The notes beneath the pieces were generated by a model. The model saw nothing but the letters and a program-made list of their open reading frames with translations, had not been told where the DNA came from and did no database searches. A stretch of DNA of 64,000 nt from contig FWWN02000154.1 of the NCBI GenBank assembly GCA_900175165.2, positions 62,451-126,450 on the forward strand, read 5' to 3'. Below are positions 59,615 through 64,000 of this stretch, piece by piece (the stretch's first letter is position 1; every line of letters begins with the position of its first letter). Origin of the DNA: Rhizomucor pusillus (lineage: Eukaryota; Mucoromycota; Mucoromycetes; Mucorales; Lichtheimiaceae). Both the position numbers and the translations under genes were made by a program.

Positions 59615-59624
59615 TTTTATATAT
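59615..59624 (-). promoter_or_regulatory. TATA box of the small Cys-rich GPI protein gene
   Basis: On the minus strand atatataaaa lies about 90 bp upstream of the start at 59527, a normal core-promoter position. Together with the CotH and phosphoesterase genes, this fits TATA boxes preceding surface/secreted genes in this window. Confidence 0.55.
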
Positions 59625-59723
59625 TGACAACTTGGGGCATATGATTTCCGTATTCAGAGACAATGAGTTGCATTGCAACCCGAGCACATGGACGTGTGAT
59701 AAAGAAAAGGGATAAAGTGGGTG

Positions 59724-59993
59724 ATGGCACAATCATTGTTCGATCCGATGCCGCCCGCCGCTGCTGCTCCTGCTGCTGAGCTTCACAATGCCCTCGCTAT
59801 CGAACCCAGCAGCAACAACTTCCAACACACACACAATAATGTCTACAACACCAGCTATTCGAAAATCAAGGTGGGAATCCGACGAGGACGACGAGGATCT
59901 GCAAGAACGAAAGCGAAAAGAAACTCCAAAGAAAAAGCAAAAGAAGCAAAGAGACGCGACGCCTTCGCGATCAAGCATTGCTGCATCTCCTAG
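59724..59993 (+). other. Upstream open frame overlapping the CDK11 start out of frame
   Basis: An ATG at 59724 opens 89 codons ending at 59993, in a different frame from CDK11 and spanning both candidate CDK11 starts (59788 and 59839). If transcription begins upstream of 59724, ribosomes would meet this ATG first. The translation (Ala/Pro, then Asn-rich, then Arg/Lys-rich) is not family-like. It could reduce CDK11 translation, or the transcript may simply begin after it. Confidence 0.35.
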
Positions 59994-61482
59994 CCCTTCT
60001 CAGCAACAACAGCCGGCACGAGCAGTCCTTCGTCCACCACCACGACCAGCGTTTACACAGCCCCCGTTCCTCACAGCGTGCCGGCACGTCGACGAGTATG
60101 AGCGCTTGAACCGGATCGAGGAAGGATCGTACGGCATTGTATACCGAGCACGCGATCGGCAGACAGGAGATATCGTTGCATTGAAAAAGCTAAAACTCGA
60201 AAAGGAGAAGAATGGATTCCCAGTGACAAGTTTGAGAGAAATCTTCACGCTGATGAATGCAAAGCATCCAAACATTGTAAATGTGCGCGAAGTTGTTATG
60301 GGCAACCACCTGGATCAGTGAGTTCTTTTCGGGTCGTCCCGTTGGATCAAAGAAAAATTCGAAAAGGATTAATTAAAAACGTTTTCCGCAGAGTTTTCAT
60401 TGTCATGGATTTCATCGAACACGACTTGAAAACATTGATGACCGAAATGCGCGCTCCATTCTTACAATCTGAAGTCAAGACACTGATGCTCCAATTATTA
60501 TCAGCTGTTGCCCTGCTCCATGACAATTGGATTATTCATCGAGACTTAAAGACGAGCAATTTGTTGCTGAACAATCGAGGAGAGATCAAAGTCGCCGATT
60601 TTGGTCTCGCAAGAAAGTACGGCAGTCCGTTGGGCAAGATGACGCAGCTTGTCGTTACATTGTGGTACAGGTAAATGAAACCTGATCCATAAGTGACAAT
60701 AAAAATCTAGCTGCAGACATGTTATTAACACGATGCCATACAACAGAGCCCCTGAACTTTTGCTCGGCGCAAAGGAGTACACGACTGCAATCGATATGTG
60801 GTCCATCGGGTGTATATTTGCTGAACTGGTGAACAACGAACCTCTGCTACCAGGACGAAGCGAAATCGATCAGCTTGATAAGGTAATACGAGCACAACGC
60901 ACAGTCAAATCATTGAAAGATAGCTCACGCATAGTTTGAAAAAAAAAAGATTATACGATTACTGGGCATGCCGGATGAAGAGATATGGCCTGGGTTCTCG
61001 CAATTACCACATGCCAAAAGCATTGCATCCTCCAGATACACTTACAGCACTCTGCGCAGCCATTTCCCGTACTTGACTGAGCAAGGCATGGATCTCATGT
61101 CCAAGCTGCTTACTTATGATCCGAAAAAACGGATCACTGCGCAGGAGGCACTCAAGCATCCATACTTTAGGTAACGCGGATAGATTAATGAGGATGCACA
61201 ATGATCAGTCGTTTTCTCAACTTTGGCATAGTGAAAGCCCGCTTCCCAAGGATCCAGCACTGTTTCCCACATGGCCGTCCAAAGGATCAGGAGAAAAGTA
61301 AGATTGACCTGTTCAAAGAATGAAATATGTCTGGCTAACGGCCTTGTAGGAAAAAAGTGTACAGTCCTTCTGCTCCTCAGGCGGTGCACGGTGCAGACGG
61401 CGAGGAGATAGATACCGGTCTGGAAGGAACAATCTTTGCTGGACAATCAGAAACTGCAGGGTTCCGATTAAAACTTGCATAA
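59788..61482 (+). CDS. CDK11: Cyclin-dependent kinase CDK11 (PITSLRE family)
   Basis: This is a Ser/Thr kinase that works with cyclin L in pre-mRNA splicing and transcription. The first in-frame ATG is 59788; a second at 59839 ([18 protein letters not shown]) begins the conserved acidic/basic leader and may be the true start. A Lys/Glu-rich region and a Gln/Pro linker precede the kinase: [13 protein letters not shown] (glycine loop), [20 protein letters not shown] then LRE (the PITSLRE-type cyclin-binding helix, here PVTSLRE), [14 protein letters not shown] (catalytic loop), [14 protein letters not shown] (magnesium loop), and [16 protein letters not shown] with the activating Thr. The C-terminal lobe has [20 protein letters not shown] and the tail reads [15 protein letters not shown], close to the animal CDK11 end. 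Five introns. Stop TAA 61480-61482, convergent with ARPC5 108 bp away. Confidence 0.94.
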
Positions 61483-61589
61483 AGACAAAGAAAGAAAGAA
61501 GGAGGAAAATATTCATGTACATTTCGTAAAGTACTTGCACGGTTGGGTTTGGGAAATGGTGGAAAAGGGTAAAAACGATTGTTATACGT

Positions 61590-62244
61590 CTAGAATACGG
61601 TGTGTTTGTCTGACATGACACGGACGATGCAACCAGTTCCAGCGGCTTCCGTCAACTGTGGAGAAAAGTGGAGATTGAGTTAAGAAGCCTACTTTGCCGC
61701 GACCTCTTTTGCAACTTGCCTTCTCATGCCATGTCAAGATAACTGCCGGGTTGTAAAGCTCGGGTTTTGCGAGACCTGCATAAAGGTACTTCATCAGCAG
61801 ATCCTTTTGGTTGATGCTGAGAGACTGGATAGCTGCAGCAATGTCGCCAGCTCGGAAAAGGTTTAAAACGTCAATCACTGTCTGGGTGCTGATAGCCTAA
61901 CAGTAAGATGTTTAAGCACACTACAAATATCGTCTCTTCTTTCGTTTTCGCTTTACCTTTGCTTCTTCCAGATGGCGACCATAGGGAGGATCCTCTAAGG
62001 CACGTAGCAATGCAGCGTTCAAGTCACCCCTAAGCAGAGCAGTCAGTCGTTCCGGAAAAGCAAAGATTCCAAAAACTAAGTTCATCCATTACTTTGTCAA
62101 AAAGTTACGGACATCTGTGCTTCGCGTTTGCGCGAGACTCGTCACTTGCTCTGGAGGCAGCTTCGACTCAAAGTCTGCCAAGATTTCGTCCTCCGTGTAC
62201 GCATCCTCATCGTACTGATCAATGTCGATCGTTCGCCAAGACAT
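61590..62244 (-). CDS. ARC15: Arp2/3 complex subunit 5 (ARPC5, p16)
   Basis: This is the smallest-class subunit of the Arp2/3 actin-branching complex. ATG 62244 gives MSWRTIDIDQYDEDAYTEDE and then ILADFESKLPPEQVTSLAQT. Exon 2 reads GDLNAALLRALEDPPYGRHL, exon 3 VIDVLNLFRAGDIAAAIQSL and DLLMKYLYAGLAKPE, and the last exon LTEAAGTGCIVRVMSDKHTV. These are the ARPC5 blocks in order; total length is about 155 residues, normal for the family. Introns are short with clean ends (AAA|GTAATG..CTTAG, AAG|GTAAAG, and a third after TWHEK). Stop TAG 61590-61592. Its start lies 205 bp from XRN1 on the other strand. Confidence 0.95.
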
Positions 62245-62449
62245 CGTTGCTAATAATGTGGTCGTGTATTTCTCGTCGAATCACAGCGTGTGTGCTTCAG
62301 CAGCTCGCTTTGTTGCAGCCGTCATATTTCGATCTCCGTCTCAATGTTGCTGTTCTGGCTGACATTCGTGGTCGCATTGCGACTCTTTGCCTGCGGCATC
62401 CTCCCCTCACCGCAGCTGTTTTACGTGGATTAGTACCTAATACTTCAAA
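62245..62449. promoter_or_regulatory. Bidirectional promoter ARPC5 / XRN1
   Basis: 205 bp separate the two divergent start codons. It is not AT-rich and shows no TATA box, as for other housekeeping promoters in the window. Confidence 0.5.
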
Positions 62450-64000
62450 ATGGGTATTCCCAAGTTCTTTCGATGGATTAGGTACATGGTGCCCTTGAAT
62501 GCATTGTTCCGTGAGTAAAGATCTACCTTGCTTACCTCCAAACCACTTCGCTAGCGAGCGTTACCCAATGTGCTCCCAGCTCATTACAGAGAATCGGATA
62601 CCGGAATTCGGCAAGTCCAGCATGGTAAAAGACGCAATTTCCAACGGCTAACAGGAAATCGATAACCTTTCAGATAATCTGTACCTTGACATGAATGGCA
62701 TCGTGCACAATTGCTCGCATAACAACAACGACAATGCACATTACCGTATCTCTGAAGAAGAAATCTGGATCGGCATTTTCAACTACGTTGATCACTTGTT
62801 TTCAAAGATCAAGCCAAAGAAACTGTTCTTCCTTGCTATTGACGGTGTAGCGCCGCGCGCAAAAATGAACCAGCAACGTTCCCGCCGTTTCAGAACAGCC
62901 AAAGATGCAGAGAATACTCGTCAACGTGCGTTGAGTAAGGGTGAGGTGCTTCCTGAGGAACCGCCTTTCGATAGCAATTGTATCACACCAGGTAAATGTC
63001 GATTTTCATTGTTGATGGTTTTGTTCAAGGAGATAATTGAGCGTGATGTAAATTAGGTACCGAGTTCATGGCAAAGTTGACCACCCAGCTGCGTTATTTT
63101 ATTACAAAGAAAGTATCTGAGGACGTTAATTGGCAAGGGGTGGAGATCGTCCTGTCAGGGCCCGAAGTGCCCGGTGAAGGCGAGCATAAAATCATGGAAT
63201 ATATTCGGCTTGCTAAAGCACAACCCGACTACAATCCCAATACGAGACATTGTTTATATGGTTTGGATGCTGATCTCATCATGCTGGGCTTGGTGAGCCA
63301 TGATCCCCACTTTGCACTTTTGCGAGAAGAAGTGACATTTGGAAAGGCTGGAAAGAAAAAGAAGACGAGGCAAGTGATATATCGGGAACATTCTTATCAG
63401 GCCATGGCTAAAGGATATTCTCGCTGTTGTGATTAGCCTGGATACCCAGAATTTCTACTTGATGCATCTTTCGTTGCTGCGAGAATATCTCGAATTAGAA
63501 TTCTCATCGTTAAAAGAGACGCTTCCATTCAAGTATGACCTAGAACGTATCATTGATGATTTTATCCTTTTGGCACTTTTCGTCGGTAACGACTTTTTGC
63601 CGCATCTGCCAAGTTTACATATCCACGATGGCGCCCTTGGCTTAATGTTTAACATTTACAAGAGAGTGTTACCTACTGAAGATGGGTATTTGCAAGACGG
63701 AGGCATTGTACATCTTGGACGGTTGCAAAGGGTTTTGGACGAGCTCGGTCAAGTCGTCGAAAAAGAAAGCTATGAACACGATTTAGCAAATGGTCTCTAC
63801 TTGGCTGGAAAACGAGAAGATGGAATGGATCAAAAAGAACTCTTAGCTTCATTGGAAAAGAAGAAAAAAGGAGGAGTCCGTAAGTATGGATGTGGACATG
63901 GCTAGCTTGTGCAAGTTACTTACAAAAAACATGTAGTCATCACCGAAACCCAAAAGAAGATATTCAGACAGATCAAGGAATTTATCATGACACATAGTCC
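62450..64000 (+). CDS. XRN1: 5'-3' exoribonuclease XRN1 (5' part)
   Basis: This is the cytoplasmic exonuclease that degrades decapped mRNA. ATG 62450 gives MGIPKFFRWI; after an intron SERYPMCSQLITENRIPEFD then NLYLDMNGIVHNCSH, the Xrn N-terminus. The acidic active-site motifs follow: FFLAIDGVAPRAKMNQQRSR, LSGPEVPGEGEHKIMEYIRL, YGLDADLIMLGL and LLALFVGNDFLPHLP. The basic residues that grip the 5' phosphate (KMNQQRSRR) are present. The isoform is XRN1 rather than nuclear RAT1, because there is no zinc-knuckle insert after the PFDSNCITPGTEFM block and the sequence follows human XRN1 closely (SHNNNDNAHYRISEEEI). Two introns use GC donors (GCAAGT) at 62610 and 63371; using them restores EFDNLYLD and KKKTSLDTQNFYL. 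The gene is cut by the right edge after FIMTHS, so the C-terminal half is not seen. Confidence 0.95.

Overview
This window is nuclear DNA from an early-diverging filamentous fungus, most likely a member of the Mucorales (Mucoromycota). Three things suggest this. There are many short introns (about 50-90 bp, GT..AG, often with a CTAAC/CTGAC-like branch site). There is an intact CotH-family surface protein gene, a hallmark of Mucorales. There are relics of Tc1/mariner-type and retroelement-type transposons, plus a protein family I recall as multicopy in Mucoromycota. The assignment rests on recognising proteins by eye; no database search was run.

Layout, left to right. 0-16.8 kb is compact housekeeping DNA: the 5' end of a KES1-type oxysterol-binding protein (-), VPS9 Rab5 exchange factor (-), mitochondrial Xaa-Pro aminopeptidase ICP55/XPNPEP3 (+), tRNA dihydrouridine synthase DUS3 (-), cysteine dioxygenase (+), a zinc alcohol dehydrogenase (+), ribosome-biogenesis factor YTM1 (-) and kinetochore protein SPC24 (+). 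16.8-19.5 kb is a gene-poor stretch with an integrase-like relic. 19.5-23.2 kb holds SNF1 kinase (+) and RBM42-like (-), tail to tail. 23.2-25.9 kb holds transposon relics. 26-32.5 kb holds an unusual multi-domain gene (two YPW-type repeats, a divergent 3-hydroxyisobutyryl-CoA-hydrolase-like domain and a CPxTG repeat tail; -), AMMECR1 (+) and a NECAP-type clathrin adaptor accessory protein (+). 32.6-41.2 kb holds the CotH gene (-) and a class C (GABA-B-like) GPCR with a C-terminal PH-like domain (-), separated by 2.2 kb. 41.2-44.3 kb is gene-poor. 44.3-64 kb holds NOP12 (-), a SANT + C2H2 transcription factor (+), a secreted phosphoesterase (+), a very long XMAP215/CKAP5 microtubule polymerase with five TOG domains (+), a small Cys-rich GPI-type protein (-), CDK11 (+), ARPC5 (-) and the 5' half of XRN1 (+).

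There is no operon-like logic and most neighbours are functionally unrelated. Several pairs share short divergent promoters (YTM1/SPC24, 152 bp; ARPC5/XRN1, 205 bp) or converge with about 75-130 bp between stop codons. Themes that recur by chance or by housekeeping density are cytoskeleton and mitosis (XMAP215, SPC24, ARPC5, CDK11), RNA and ribosome metabolism (DUS3, YTM1, NOP12, RBM42, XRN1), membrane traffic (KES1, VPS9, NECAP) and cell surface/secretion (CotH, GPCR, phosphoesterase, Cys-rich GPI protein). Exon boundaries were inferred by hand from splice motifs and family conservation; gene ends are more certain than internal junctions.
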